Source: Ascaris suum
Taxonomy: Eukaryota > Nematoda > Chromadorea > Rhabditida > Ascarididae
DNA: 64,000 nucleotides
Assembly (NCBI GenBank): GCA_013433145.1
Contig: CM024172.1
Location: forward strand, 8,610,553-8,674,552
Direction: 5' to 3'
Made by a program: the position numbers and the translations under genes. Positions 14,101-26,671 of the stretch are shown here, piece after piece. Numbering within the stretch: the first letter of the stretch is position 1; each line of letters opens with the position of its first letter. The notes under the pieces were generated by a model that saw only the letters and a list, made by a program, of their open reading frames with translations, ran no database searches and was not told the DNA's origin.

Positions 14101-17100
14101 AAGCTTGAATTATGAGATTTCGTGAAAATAATACGCACTGTAGAATTATCTTATACCGCATTATTTGTTACCCGCTTATCAAATTCGCAACAAGTTATAG
14201 CCAGCGAAAAAAGCTCGCATGCATTCTGCAGTGGTCAGCTTTCATTTTGCGTCTATTCAACTGACTAGTCTTTTTTAGCAAATAAGAATCAAGTCAAGAT
14301 TTGTGCGATTAAATGGATCAAAATATAATTGCATGACTTTACATGTTCATTATTTTACGGTAATTTCTGGAAGTCGTTAGTGAGATGTGAGGAATATGAG
14401 AGCGCATCTCATTCCAATCGCTGTGGCTGACTTTCGTTTGTTTTTGTTCTAGAATTTTCGACTCGCATATTTACAGAATAAAAAGGAAACAAAGCTCGAT
14501 GTAGGGTTTTCTATTTTCAGAAGCGAAAGCTATATCAGTGTTTCTTACGTCTATCAGCATGTTCAATATGGGGCGCATATAAAATAGCATAATCAAGAAA
14601 TGCGTCATTTATTCGGGACGAAATATACTATCAAACAATTTTAACTACGCTCAAAATGTCTAAGACGGCACGTCATTTAATTTTAGTTTGTTTCGGTTTC
14701 GAAATTCCGTTCCAAAGAACAGACTGATGAGGAGGCGAAGGATTCACTCGTCGAGAAGGCAGTCTATCAAATTCCATGGCAGATGGCCGCTTGGATGATG
14801 AAAAATGGTTATGTCGCACAAACGGCCAACAATAGCGATGAAAAAAACGCGGTAAACACTAAACCTCTTCACTGAGCAATCCTCTCATACTATTTTAACT
14901 TCCTTATCATAGGCCCAGTATGTTGAAAATTAATGATAACATTCAGTTAGTCTGAAAAATATCAACACTAGTGGAATGCAATATCAACATCATAATTCAA
15001 GCAGAAGCGAAACAAACGAAGACCATAAATTAGCGTCTGACAAGCGGAAATTCGTCGTGACCTCTGCAGTTTGCAGTACAGTTATGCTCTGCAAAAACCG
15101 GAAGTTGTATATTTTTAGGTTGTAGCGAGCTTTTGCAAGCGTACCTAGAACTGAACAATCTTTTGAAATCCTTTCCAGTGATTTTACCCGATTTCTAAAA
15201 TGTTATGTTTGTTCTTATGGATAAGTGTTTAGTGCAGAGTCGTTCAATAACTTCCCTTAACTTGTACTCAACAACGGTGTATCACGTTTTAAAAGCAAAT
15301 TCATTAGCGGGTTAGCGCCTGTGAGTTTCCATCTTGCTGATTTCTCCAAGGTAATATCGCTGGAAAATTTTGTTCACTCTTTTGCGGATTATCTACTGCC
15401 ATCAACAATGCAGTCGACAATGTGATAATTCAATTGGTTCTAATGACTGCACTGAATGTTTTTGTTTTTTCATTTCACTGGTAGATATTTGTATGGAAGT
15501 GTGTTATGTGGGAGCAAAGGGAACGACAATACAGCCGAAAAAAATTACAGAACTGATGATGCAGTGATCAAAGATTTGTGTGATTACATGAATGGAGCAT
15601 TTCAAGTAGCGAATTCGGAAGCCTTAGAAGAGACCGGTGTCTACTATCTCAAAAAATTTAACAGTTGGGTCGTCTGTGATAAATTGACGAATCTGCTGGC
15701 AAATTTAATCGTCTAACCGAACCATTTAGGGCGGTTTTTTGATACTGCTCAATATGTCGCCTGCTTATTTATAACATTTAAATATTGTCATCATCGATCA
15801 ATAAGTTATTTGCACCCTTTTGCAAATCCAAATGCGACATGTTTTCCAATGTTTCTTGCAAAAAAATCCGGTGTCAAGAAAATATCTTAATGTAACACGC
15901 CTCTTTGTTATCTGCTTCACGAAGAGTAGCAAATAACAAGTAACTTTACTGCATTAACGCACTTATTTGTTGGTTTTGACAGTGGCCTAAGTTAAATGGG
16001 GAAATTGATGTCTAAAACAGAATTTAATAATTTATTCATTTATTCATTTACAGAGCGAATAAAGGCATCAGTTGCATTCATGTTGTTTTGAATCGTTTCA
16101 GACAAGTCACATGCAACAAACATTCCTAAAATCTATGCGTTTATGACTGACACCGTCATAGAAAGTCAGATCTGTGCACTTATTCGAGGTGCACCTGAAG
16201 AAGATTAAAGCGCTAAGATACGCCAGCGACGGGGAAAGGCGGCACCTATGGAAGTACTAATAGAAATTTAGGCATCTGTGACACAGCGAGAGGTTTATTC
16301 TTTTTTTGTTCAGTCTGGTGGAAGTGGACGAACGCCACGCCGCGTGATGCCTATACAACACTACGATTCTTTTACAAGCTCGTACTCGAGCTCTAATGAG
16401 CACATCGATACTCCAACCACATCAGAATGCACGTCGTTGGGACGTGAGCCAAGAAGACGTGCTTCAGACGAAAGTAAGCTGCAGAAGTTGATGCTCTAGC
16501 GCCTTTCAAGAATTGTCCATTGGGCACTTTTCGTTTTGATCACAAATGTGAATGCTTGATATTGTGCTAAATGCGAGTGCTCGCACCTGTTATTTTATAA
16601 TCCTGGAAAAGTGACTGCTGGTGATCTTGCATGGTCAATTTTGTAAAGACGAATGTGAACATGGGCCACGCTAGATAAAAATACGGAAACAGTGACTTTT
16701 CCTTTACTATTGTTAATCGTGGACTCCATTACTTAGCCGCCGTTGTAATCTACGTGTGAAAGCCTACGTTTTCTTTGATGGAGATTAAAAACATTGAACA
16801 CGGACGAAATCTGAACCCATATGTGACGTGACTTTCTGCTAGCGCTCAGAAAGCGAAAGGGACTAGGCTCAAATCCGGTCAGCGCATAATGTTATCGGTT
16901 GTCCTCACTCAATGCTTATCACTTGAGTTTGAGCCGTATTAAACTTGCGTTCATCATAAAACTCTAGGCATTGCCTTTCTTCAGGCTGAGCAAGCTTCAT
17001 TTCCATGAGCAGGTTCCCTCTCTACCATTTTTCAGTTAATCTATAATTTATCAAAATTTTTTAAAGCCCATTCCTCAAGTCATTTAGTTTCAACTGGTTA

Positions 17101-19676
17101 TGCTTTCATCGATCAAGTCACTAAACCCTGTTTCAAACCAATACATCAAAGTGCAAGTTTTGCTACTCTGCATTCTACCCCCATGGATTGTGGCATTGAT
17201 GTGGTTGTAGGGAGTACCTGTTCCCAGTGACATGCACTTATGCAGTATCAAGTAATTGTTCTTCGGCAAGAAAGCGATACTGTAAATGTTTAGACGCCGA
17301 TGCATGCTCAACATCTTCGAGTCCAAACCCTCGTGCATCTAGTGCCAGCGTATTACTCGACGATCGAATCAGGAGGTTTGTTGTTTCTTCTTCGTACTCA
17401 CAAACTTTAAATCTCCTTAGCGATTAAGAAAGGAAAATTTATCACTATGAGAATTTTTTCATCTTTATACTTCAAAGATTCATTCTTTGCAACGCTAAAA
17501 AAAATAGAAGGATCTGGCGAGAAGAGGGACATTCTGCAAGGCGAAAATGCAAGCCTTTTGAGCCACGAAATCGACCCACACACATGCTAACTTATGGTGG
17601 GACAAAATAGCGCAATTTTTATCCACAATTTTGCCCACTGTTGCGAAAATTCGAGTGAGAGCGTTTTGCGCCGATCAACCTATATGAGATAGGATTGGTA
17701 ATAAACTTTAAGCATCGCTTCAGATGACGACACCGTCAATATGAGTGGAAGTTGATGTCTTTGTGCCTTTCAGCAGCCGTAAATAGCCACTGGCTGAGGT
17801 TAAAGAGTTTGGCACGAGAACTGCCACTTGTTCTTAGAACCATACAACAAAATTCTTCTGGCAAATATATTTTTCTATGGCTTCTACTCAATTTCAATTT
17901 TTCCCTTTAAAATCACTCAATTATCATAATCTTTAACGTTCTTCTTAATGAAAAGGCCGCTGAGAGAACGCAACACCTATGGCGTTTTCAGTGCTTAATT
18001 AAGAAGGAGGCTTACTTATATGCACTGGTCATTCAAGTGAATATTGCGGAGTTAACTGCATGTCTCTTCATCCGCATGCCAGTGGTTCTGTGTATTTAAT
18101 CGAATTTTCAACAACTTTGTCTTCTAGTAGTGTTTGTAACCTTTCCGCGGCCACCCAAATAAGGATCAACCCCTGCTTGACCGTATTTTAAAAGAAGAAA
18201 ATGCGCATGATATCTGCATATGTGTCGCACAAACTGCATAGACATTACCTGTGAGGGTGAATTCTTTGCACTGTTGCTTCGCAAATAAAGAATCGTTGCT
18301 CTTCGCCAATGCTTGCAACGCTGTCCTGATACTCTACATGCATGGAGTACTTGTGAGCTGTCTTTTCGTTCTCCTGAAGCATTTTCCTCCACCCAGAAAC
18401 TAATTCAACGATCTGCTCAATGAATTTTGCTTTGTTTGGAGGACATTTAAAGTGCTTTCGCGCTGTTGTGTTGTATTTAACGAACGCTTTTTGCTTACTA
18501 TTTATGCATTCGATCAGCGTACGAAACCAGTGCACATTTGCCCTGAATAACAAAACCTGAGAAATTCCCCATCGATGTGCACCACTTTCATTTCTAAACC
18601 TTCACAGCCTTCTACCTTTTCTGATGCGTTTATAAATGTTTGTTGCATTTGTTATGCGAAAACCTTATCTCGACCATTACTTCTCATTCAAAATATGTAG
18701 ATGATGAAAAGTTTACTTGTGTGGGTGGGGGAGGGTCGAGGGTGAATGGAGGGGAGGGAGGGGGGGGGGGGGTATTAATTGAATTGCACGTAGGCTATAC
18801 AACTAAATATTTTAATGGCTCAAAAGCCAGCGCTAATTCATTCATTATCATCTATTGTCAAGCAGGTGGTTTTGCTCTTCCCCTTAATTTGATGTAACTT
18901 CTCTTGAGTGAATTAATTCTAGAATCCTTGAAAAGCGTAGCAGCATTGCTAAACACAAATGAAAAGTATTTCAACTTCATCCGCCAACTGAGAGAATCGA
19001 CCCGAAAGAAGCTGAACAAAGAGTTGCAACTCGATCAAAGTCAACAACAACGAAAGTTTCTACATTGCTCACACATCTTCACGAATTTAACCTCCCTGGT
19101 TTTTGCACAAAAAATAGTCTAATACCAATATTTATGGCTAGGAAATTGCCGCTTTATCTTGCGAAAGTAAATGATGACAACGGCGAAAAATAGTTTTCAA
19201 AAAAGAGTGAGAACTCAGAGACGAGCGATGATGGAACTTTCGTGATTACTGGAAGCACCCGCTGAAACTGGAGATTGCACTACCGTATACTTTATAAGAT
19301 GATCATAAACATAACAAACGTGGGCATTAGATTACTAAACAAAATGATGAGGCAGGTAAAACATTGATATTTCGAGCCAAAAGTATTGCAAAAATGCATG
19401 CACTGGATAGGCTCAGTGGTCAGATAAACTGGCATGGAAACTGAGGAGTAGTTCCCCTTGCTTGTTTTCCCTTAGGCATTACTTCTGTGCAGCTTCCCTC
19501 ATTGGCTTCATGCATGCGTATTTGCTTTCAGAGTTGGTCCAACAAGACGTGTAGCGTTGAGCGGCTTGCGTTCCCTTTCGATTCAATCGTCGCCTTCTGG
19601 CACTTTCATGGATTCGGCGATGCGTCAACGAAGGGCGCGCATGCTACCCTCAGATGTCTGTGCACCTCCCACATGA
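5120..19676 (+). CDS. Divergent copine-family protein (C2A-C2B-copine/vWA domain), about 625 aa as modelled
   Basis: Copines are cytosolic proteins that bind membrane through two C2 domains and recruit partners through a C-terminal vWA-like domain. Exons seen: 5120-5129 (tentative ATG), 5790-5812, 5912-6015, 7392-7490, 8187-8316, 8743-8882, 9236-9353, 9937-10043, 10555-10698, 11049-11124, 11857-11981, 13035-13140, 13688-13831, 14687-14851, 16314-16473, 17294-17375, 19532-19676. Every junction keeps frame. C2A (IKLEICDFTEQNAMVFGYAT) spans exons 3-5, C2B (VLLQFCGKNISKKGMFGEP, then RQLVVECYSQDDRGKRVIVG) follows, and the copine domain shows SFLDYIVNG, FAIDFS, AAFGFGARIPPLY, YFILAI and SPLSIIFIGVG. 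The usual C2 Ser-Asp-Pro is Gly-Glu-Pro, the MIDAS start is Asp-Phe-Ser-Ile-Gly, and the usual Thr-Asp-Gly is Thr-Arg-Gly, so metal binding is probably lost. The first exon and the last two are the least certain; a stop at 16497-16499 would end the protein earlier. The family call is firm, the precise ends are not. Confidence 0.85.
18108..18542 (-). CDS. Unrecognised protein, C-terminal exon pair
   Basis: An open exon at 18249-18542 has a good acceptor (TTGTTATTCAG) and a strong donor (CACAG|GTAATG). It codes for about 98 mostly helical, charged residues, including KAKFIEQIVELVSGWRKMLQ. Splicing over a very short 35-nt intron (18214-18248) joins it in phase to 18108-18213, which adds 34 residues rich in Tyr, Gly and Arg and ends in TGA. 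The exon needs an upstream exon ending in phase 2, which I did not find. The pair lies on the opposite strand within the last copine intron. I do not recognise the family; the helical character allows a coiled-coil or BAR-like fold, but nothing specific supports that. Confidence 0.4.
18760..18772. repeat. Poly-G tract (13)
   Basis: Thirteen G residues within a longer G-rich stretch (GGGTGGGG, GGAGGGGAGGGA) in the last copine intron. Several closely spaced G runs could form a quadruplex on the + strand. Confidence 0.9.
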
Positions 19677-22600
19677 TCCCTCTTTGTTATCCCTATGCAA
19701 ATGAGCAGTCGATTACATAACACTCATTTACTGCAACTATTGTTCCCCTAAAATTATCTGATATCTATACCTGCTACATTCAGTGATCATGAAAACTGTA
19801 GTTGCATATATGCTAACGAACACGTATTGAGGCACATACCGACAGCACATACATGTTGTTAACGTTGATCTACCGTTTTGTATACTTTAGTATAGGTAGT
19901 TGCCTGATGGATAGCGTTCTTCTGATTTGTGGGTTGGTAGTTGTGAAGAGTCCTGGCTACAACGATTTGAATATGCAGAAATGGTGAACGATGGTCAAGT
20001 ATGGGAACAGCGAGCATGCGAGTAACCAATCCTGTTTACTTCACGCTTATTTACTTCAGCTTAATAAACAACACATTAATTACGAATAAACATTTCTCCG
20101 TTTCACTTTCACTTATCGCAACCCATCGCTAACATATTTCAGAGGTGCCAAAACCCGACGTCACCACTGCTTCTCTTTTGCAGTTGAACGATGCAAAGAC
20201 ATTCCTTTGGGGTTAAATTTGAGACCAGCAACACGGGTTGACGTTTACTGTGAAAGTTTCGTTCGCAGATGATGGCAAATAGTATAACAGACATGTAGAC
20301 CGACAGGATGACAGGGAAGAGAAGGATGAGGCGATGAGCATTGTGCGCAAATTGATCTTTAGTAGCGATAGCTCTCATTCCTGCTAGGCATAAACCTCAT
20401 GGTTGAAGTTTTGCTTTCCAAGTGCTTATAATTAGTCCCTGCACTGAGCACTTTCCTTTTGCATCCCCACATATATTGTTCAGCTCTTCAAACGCATCAC
20501 CGCACCTTTCACCCGTAGATTGTCGTTGACTGATTTTCGCCAAGACAGCGCGAAAACGGAGTAGAGCCCTAAACGAACCTTTAGCATCTGTGAAATGTAT
20601 TTACTGTGTATCAATTAAGTTGTAGTATTGTTCGATGCGATACTTTTTTGGATGCATGAATGAATGAAGAGACGTCATCAAAAGCACGCCAAAGTCACTA
20701 GTTTTGCATGTTTTTACGCTCCTGGGGAAAGGTTAATTCGCCGAGTGCTCAAGATAGCGAATGAAGAAGAGCGGCATATAGACGGACCAACTTCCACTTG
20801 CACCGAGAAATGCAGGGACATATGGTTAGTGAAAAAGAGACGGAAAAGCGAACGTAGCAAGACAAGAGAAATGAAGACCTATTTTGAAAATATATGCTCC
20901 GCGGCACATTTTGAGCTGACTCCGATTGCCCGTAAATGGAGATGTTGATTCTCACTGAAAAACCACTGCCTAACTAACCATAAACTGGAAAGCTGTTTGC
21001 AGCTTATTATTTATCTATATTATTATTTATATCTTACCTGCTGTTTACACTGAAGTTAGAAAAGGATATTTCATTCGAAACCCTCGTTAGCTTTAGCATA
21101 CGGCTCGCTTGGATGCTTGCAACAACACCACAGCTTGGGCCTTTAACAAAACGCTGCTTTAAGTTTGAGGGAAAACGCGGCAAAAGAAGGAAGTTGGTTG
21201 GAGGAGCGTGGCAACCGCTTCACCTGCCCTTTCTCTTTCTTCTTGCTTGTATCACCGGGCTGTCTCATTACGTTCCCTCAGGAAAGCAGACTTTCGATCG
21301 CTTTACGCCACTCATCCTTACTTATCGCGGCTCCATTGCTACCTTCACCGCAGTTGTACACTGATTGGATTCTAATTGGGCTCCATCACTTTTTTATGCT
21401 ACTGGCTACCACTTGCAAACAACTCTGTCGCGAGCTTATTGCATCAGGGCCTCCAATCCTTCGGAATTAATTCTGCTGTCAACTATCTATGAAAGGACTT
21501 CCGGCCCAAACCTCTTAGAGCATTTTGTGGTGAAATAAATGCTTTAAGGAGGCTCATGGCGAAGGAGTGTCGACCGAACTTTAACAAATAGAACCACGAA
21601 TGCGCATCAGCGATACTCTTCAATGTGCTTGTGATAAGCCATTTCATTCACTGTGGCATTAATGCGTGAATAAAACTTTCAAAGATGTGTCAAAGTTGTT
21701 TTCAGGCGGGACCCCAATTTCAAATCGCTTTTACTGCAACACTCAATCACCTTAAATATCCTCATTCCAATAATAAGAACTTGGGAAAGTCAGCTTATTT
21801 CTAACGTAAAACATATGTCAGCATTTGCATAGAGGCATGAAAAAGATGAATGCATGCTCGAAGCATCCAACCTTCCAGACTTTTTTTTCAAAGTGTCCTC
21901 AGTAATATTACATCATAAAGGATATTTATCCGCTATTCGCTTCTGAAGTTTTTACTTGCACTTCACTGTCTAGATGAGTAGATTAAACCATACAGAAATG
22001 TCATGATATGCACATTCCATGTTCCAACGAAACTTTTAAGCAATTTGTGCTGCCAGTAACCTGAATTGAACGGTTATTGAATGGTGCATGACGAAACATG
22101 AAACACTCTCGAAACTGTACGGTATGATGAAATCCACTGAAGAAGGGTACTTTCACGACAAATATTCATGTGTGCACGTACCAGCGCACTTCGTGGCCAG
22201 GATTCGTGCCCGCTGCACCAAGAAGCCCAGCTTACCTGGGAAAAGGTAAACACCCAGCGAAAGCGAGGTTTTCTGTGGAAGGATTAAAGCTCGTCGTGAA
22301 TTAATGAAAAGCTTAAACGGCAATCCCTGCCAACGTTTGCTTAAACATGCAAATGCAACTAATTTGAACGACTGCACAACAAGGCACCTTAATGTAAGCA
22401 ACAGCAGCAGTTCATACAATAGGTGAAACAAAGAGATCAACAAACATGCAAGCACAACGCTTGTATCGAGAATATCGTTGCAATGAGACAGTCGCCTGAA
22501 AACACACTGACTGATAGGAACGACCTGCATGGCATGCTTTGTGCAAAGAATCAAACTCTTCGGATGTAACTTGTCCTTATCCTCCTTCAACAGAAGGGAT

Positions 22601-23335
22601 GGGATGAAGGAAGAATAAATCTCAATTGAGAAATTCGAAGGAAGAAGTGAAACATAAAAAGATTTGCAGCGATCGCTATGCGAAAGTTTCCAGACTCTGG
22701 AGGATAAGATTGAAAAATGCACAAGCACGACGCATTTACTGCTAAGAACACATTCACTTCTTTGGGGACAAATCAAGTGTACAGTGGCAAAACAGGGCGC
22801 AATACCCTTACATTTATCATCCTTCCTTTCCCACTTCCACCTGACCTTCTTCCTTCTAGAAGGCTTCGCTGCCATGCACTGCCTCGAATGGGCTACGAAC
22901 TTCCCTACTGAGGCATTCCAACAAACCCACTTTGTATTTAATCATGAAAAAGCATCCTCTTTGGCAGTCGGCTGCACAAGAAATCAAGTGAGATACTGCC
23001 ACGACTACTTGTTGATAACTTCAGCATTGAGCAATGCGAAGAAATGAAGCTGAAGCCGTCACACTCAGGGAAACTTTCCAAGCATCATCAATTAGACCAA
23101 CCAACCCTGTTAGCTGTCGTCACCAAAAATTGACTCGACTGGACAAACAAATGCGTTCACATTGCACCGCCGACTAACATCCCACCGCATAACCCAGTCT
23201 GGCCCTTCTCAGCTGCGATAGGCATTAATGTTTGTAACAAGTTGCAATTACTCGTTATGAGCCGTCATCAGTTAAATAGGAAGGTGAAGTGCTCCTTACC
23301 AGCAAGCGTAAGCAAACAGCGGGGAAAATGCACGG
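19677..23335. other. Region between copine and dUTPase
   Basis: This stretch holds no gene I can name. It has the poly(A) signal at 20063-20068 for the copine, a possible + strand exon at about 20142-20271 after a TTTCAG acceptor (frame containing RCKDIPLGLNLRPATRVDVY, stop at 20269), and a 240-codon - strand open frame listed separately. Pyrimidine-rich tracts around 22.2-22.9 kb favour long chance open frames. Confidence 0.35.
22153..22875 (-). CDS. Single-exon open frame, 240 codons, doubtful
   Basis: A 723-nt frame opens with ATG and runs without a stop downstream of the dUTPase 3' end. The predicted product begins with a basic stretch (RRKKVRWKWERK) and then has long Leu/Ser-rich segments, one of them hydrophobic enough for a membrane helix. 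I see no family motif. The - strand is pyrimidine-rich here, which lowers stop frequency, and the + strand also has overlapping open frames of up to 127 codons. It may be a lineage-specific gene, but chance is as likely. Confidence 0.15.
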   Translation of the reverse strand: MAAKPSRRKKVRWKWERKDDKCKGIAPCFATVHLICPQRSECVLSSKCVVLVHFSILSSRVWKLSHSDRCKSFYVSLLPSNFSIEIYSSFIPSLLLKEDKDKLHPKSLILCTKHAMQVVPISQCVFRRLSHCNDILDTSVVLACLLISLFHLLYELLLLLTLRCLVVQSFKLVAFACLSKRWQGLPFKLFINSRRALILPQKTSLSLGVYLFPGKLGFLVQRARILATKCAGTCTHEYLS

Positions 23336-26300
23336 TTATACACCAGTTGAACCGAATCCACCTGCACCCCGTACAGTTTCCTCTAGAGAAGACATCTCAA
23401 CGAAGTCGCAATGTGCGATACGCTCGCATATCAATTGTGCAATTCGATCACCCTTACGTACCTAAAAATTGAAACACGAAAAATGCAGATAAACCTCTTC
23501 TATTCAGAAAAAAACTCAAGATTAAGACAGAATCAACGCATCAATGACTGGCTGTAGTTGAAAGACTGTCCAAAAAATTGCTGGTTTGGATCAATTCTTT
23601 TGCCACTAAATGCACTGTTTATTGTCCCACCAAATAAATTTGCATATTTAATGACCCCTCGTTTTCTTAACCAGTCGTTCGTTCCTTCAGTTATTCGAAC
23701 AGTGAACAAATCTGTGGGATCTACACCTGGATGATGTCGCTTGAACAGCAGCCATTCACTTAATTAATCGATTTCTTAAAGCAAATCATCCCAGTTTCCC
23801 ATAACTCACAATAAAAGATGTTCATCAAAAGTGACTCTGCCCACTAGTATCAGTCAATGGGGATCCCGATTGGACAAACACACAAGAAGTGAACGTAAGG
23901 ACGTAAATAAAACACCTTTCGAAAAAAATCACATTTTTTCCGGGAAAACAGTCAGAAGACAAAACGCATTTTTCCCCTACTCCATAAAAAGTACTCAAAA
24001 TAGTATATTTTCGTAGGCAAAGAGGATAGAAATTACTGTCGTAGTCGGAGGATTTGAAGTGAAGGAGAAAGGACCCCAATGCTCCTTACAGCTTCATTGA
24101 ACCTTGCACAGCTCATAACCAACGAGAGTTCCATTCGATGCACGGTAATCAAATCCAATCTTGCGTGTTATGAACTCAAATGAGTCTTAAGATTCGGCTG
24201 TCAACACTACCTGAGTCACTCTATAACGTGAAGTTATAACAGGCACAAATAATAAAGTACACAGAACTTCCCCAACCTTGAAAGGTTCGTCGCCGAAGTT
24301 GAACAGCAGAACTTTCACGTTACCCCTATAGTCAGCATCGATCACTCCGCCTCCAACATCGATGAAGTTCTTCGAGGCTAATCCTGACCTTGGTGCAACT
24401 CTGCCGTAATAGCCGACGGGGATCTCCACTTGAATGTCCGTCGGGACAGCGAATTTGCCTGGAATTAATGCATCAAGGAATCGGCATTGGCGCCAAACAG
24501 CTGACACCCATGCGAGTCTCTTGAGAACTTTTGGCCACCTCGCACGTCTGAAAGAATTACACCATATTCAGCTGACAGTAAATATCACCACGCAATAAAG
24601 CATTGGTTTACTTGATATACCAACTTATGCCCTTTGTCCTCTATGCTAACCTCCTATCCTAATTTCCAATTTCCTTCTTCTCTTCTCAGTTCATACATAT
24701 CTGATCGTATTGTATAGCACAGAAGTGACGTAACAAGTTTTGAGAGGGAAGAATGAAAGGAAACCTTTAGCAGGTACAGTGCAGTCACATGCACTGTATA
24801 GATCCGCTCCAGCGGCCCATTCGGATCCGTACGTGGGAGCACAAGCATCAGCGGAAAGTTTCGCAAAGCGAATTTGCACTTTCGCATTTTCCTTAATCTC
24901 TCCACGCTGAAAATTTTTGCAAGATAAATAAATTTTGTGGCTGGAAAAGGCTACTGCGTATTCGGTAATTCCACCTACCCCAAAAGTATAATGAAGCGTG
25001 CAATGAAAATGGCAGGGCACTATTAGTTCGTCATGTAACGAAGATATTTCAGCATACTGCATCTTCCATTTCCTTCGGGAGGGGAAGAGTGGGGAGAAGT
25101 GGGAGAGATAGCTTAAATCTTCGTTTTTGGTGGTAGGTTGCTCCCAGGTACACATCCCTTGAGCTAGTTTGAGAAAATTTGTATGTGCAGGCACCAGCAA
25201 TAACGAAAACAATTATTCATCGTTAGAATGTGCCTCCACATCGACGAGATTGCACCTTCTGTAATTTTGTCCACTTTAGGTTGCTGCAATAACGTTTTCC
25301 GATGTTTCTGAAAGCTGTCTTCGTGTCTAGCCAGGAAACTCGAAACTTTCTCCCACCCGGCCGAGCTCGCGATAAATTTGTATGCGGAATTTTTATAACG
25401 TCTCTCAGTACATATAATTCGATTTGTGAAGCATACGATGGATGGATAGGAAACAGGATTTGGAAGTTCATTCAAACTGTCGATTAGAATGGTGAAATAT
25501 CGCACATGATATGGATCAGTCAGATCAAGGGACGTAAATAAACATAAAAATATGGAGAGACACCGCTGAATCACAATGCGTTATTGCAAAAACGTATAAA
25601 AACAATCAGACTATGATCAAGAAAGAGAGCCGCACGCGCATGCAAGCGAATTCTCTATCAATGCATCCCGCTTGTGGAGTTGAATCCACCTATGCCACAC
25701 GACACCTCTAAAATGGCCACGTGAAAAATTCCCGAGCAGCACGCGAAGATGCTGATCTGCAGAGTATGGTACGGCCAATAGTCTGTGTTGTGCTTGACTC
25801 TAGACACAAAGAGACAGAAAGAATAAACGCACAAACCAAACTCTCAAAAAGCAATCGAAGTTTCATCTTATGGAGACCCTTCCATTTTCCGTTCGCGCCC
25901 CCTTCCCTCACCGCCGTTTTGGTTCGACTCCCCGTGAGCCTGCAGTCTCGAATTTCAGAAGCTTTGAAAATTTCATGCAAGCGATTACGAGTGCACGACT
26001 CGACATTCAGCTTCTCTCTGAGGAACGAATTTGCCGCATGCGGTACAAGGAAATGCTAGATATTTTTTAATGCTAGATACGACGGAATTTCCTTCTTGAA
26101 TGTGCGTGTTTTTTAAACTATACTTTATGTGAGTGCCTAAAAAATATCCATTAAAAACCGCAATTTCGAGGAATACTAATGCAGTACCACGCAACTGAAA
26201 TTCGAAGTGAAAAGACAGCCGAGGCATTAAAACGCACCTCTTTGACCGAATCTGGCAGTGAAGAAGGCAACGTATCACCATTCACATCTCCCTTCGCCTT

Positions 26301-26363
26301 CTTTGTCTCCGGAGGCGATGGCGAATTCTTCCCTTGCACCGGTGGGACATTCTCGGTCTCCAT
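23336..26363 (-). CDS. Deoxyuridine 5'-triphosphate nucleotidohydrolase (dUTPase), 191 aa
   Basis: Hydrolyses dUTP to dUMP and pyrophosphate, keeping uracil out of DNA and supplying dUMP for thymidylate synthesis; it acts as a homotrimer in nucleus or cytosol. Four exons: 26238-26363, 24765-24906, 24277-24458, 23336-23461, all in phase (576 nt with stop). All five family motifs are present in order: AAGADLYSA (1), APRSGLASK (2), [11 protein letters not shown] with the catalytic Asp (3), [14 protein letters not shown] (4) and [10 protein letters not shown] (5, P-loop-like). The first 42 residues are Pro/Ser/Lys-rich, include KKAK and precede the catalytic core, as in many nuclear forms. I chose ATG 26361-26363 because it follows a TTTCAG acceptor that fits spliced-leader addition; the in-frame GTG upstream is not needed. 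The family call is essentially certain. Confidence 0.96.
24907..26237 (-). other. dUTPase intron 1, with an internal open frame
   Basis: This 1.33-kb intron holds a - strand open frame at 25164-25574 (136 codons) and overlapping open frames on both strands at 25223-25487. The predicted peptides have mixed, globular-looking composition but no family motif that I know, and no inverted repeats were noticed at their ends. It may be a decayed mobile element or chance. Confidence 0.3.
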
Positions 26364-26365
26364 TT

Positions 26366-26374
26366 TCACTGAAA
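26366..26374 (-). promoter_or_regulatory. Probable spliced-leader trans-splice acceptor of the dUTPase
   Basis: On the - strand the sequence GAGCTTTCAG ends about 5 nt before the dUTPase ATG. This is the standard nematode 3' splice-site form, and a position just upstream of the start codon is typical of spliced-leader addition. No upstream exon is needed to complete the protein. The assignment is inference. Confidence 0.5.
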
Positions 26375-26583
26375 GCTCGGACTTGGAACCGTGAGTAATT
26401 AAAATTCAAGTAGCACTCAGGTCAGCTAAATTACCAAATGCATGAACAACACCAAACTTGAGTATTTTCCCGACAGAAGAAATAACGCAGAGAATGAAAA
26501 CAACTGTGAAATACTCGTAGTACTGAAATTTGGCGGCGTCTGTAAGCTGCTATTGGGTTTACTCACGTTTTAATTATTAACTT

Positions 26584-26671
26584 GAAAGGATGGCCGGTCA
26601 CAAAAACTGGATAAAACTGCACTCTACTGAGAGAAAGGATGGCCGGTCACAAAAACTGAATAAAACTGCAC
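26584..26671. repeat. Direct tandem repeat, two 39-bp copies
   Basis: The sequence starting GAAAGGATGGCCGGTCACAA occurs at 26584-26622 and again at 26633-26671, differing at one position (CTGGATAA versus CTGAATAA). The spacing from start to start is 49 bp. It lies about 220 bp upstream of the dUTPase ATG, so it could be part of the promoter or simply a recent local duplication. Confidence 0.85.

Larger units (their letters stand above)
17294..19676 (+). other. Alternative Ser/Arg-rich C-terminal tail exons of the copine
   Basis: Exon 16314 can be read through to TAG at 16497-16499, or it can splice at a strong donor (A|GTAAGC) after 16473. The second route joins 17294-17375 and then 19532-19676, ending at TGA 19674-19676, with phases 1 and 2 matching exactly. 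The added residues are rich in Ser, Arg and Pro, like the tail already begun in exon 16314, and the last exon is more GC-rich than its surroundings. A poly(A) signal AATAAA lies at 20063-20068, and another at 17700-17705. Both ends may be used. This is inference from splice sites and phase only. Confidence 0.45.
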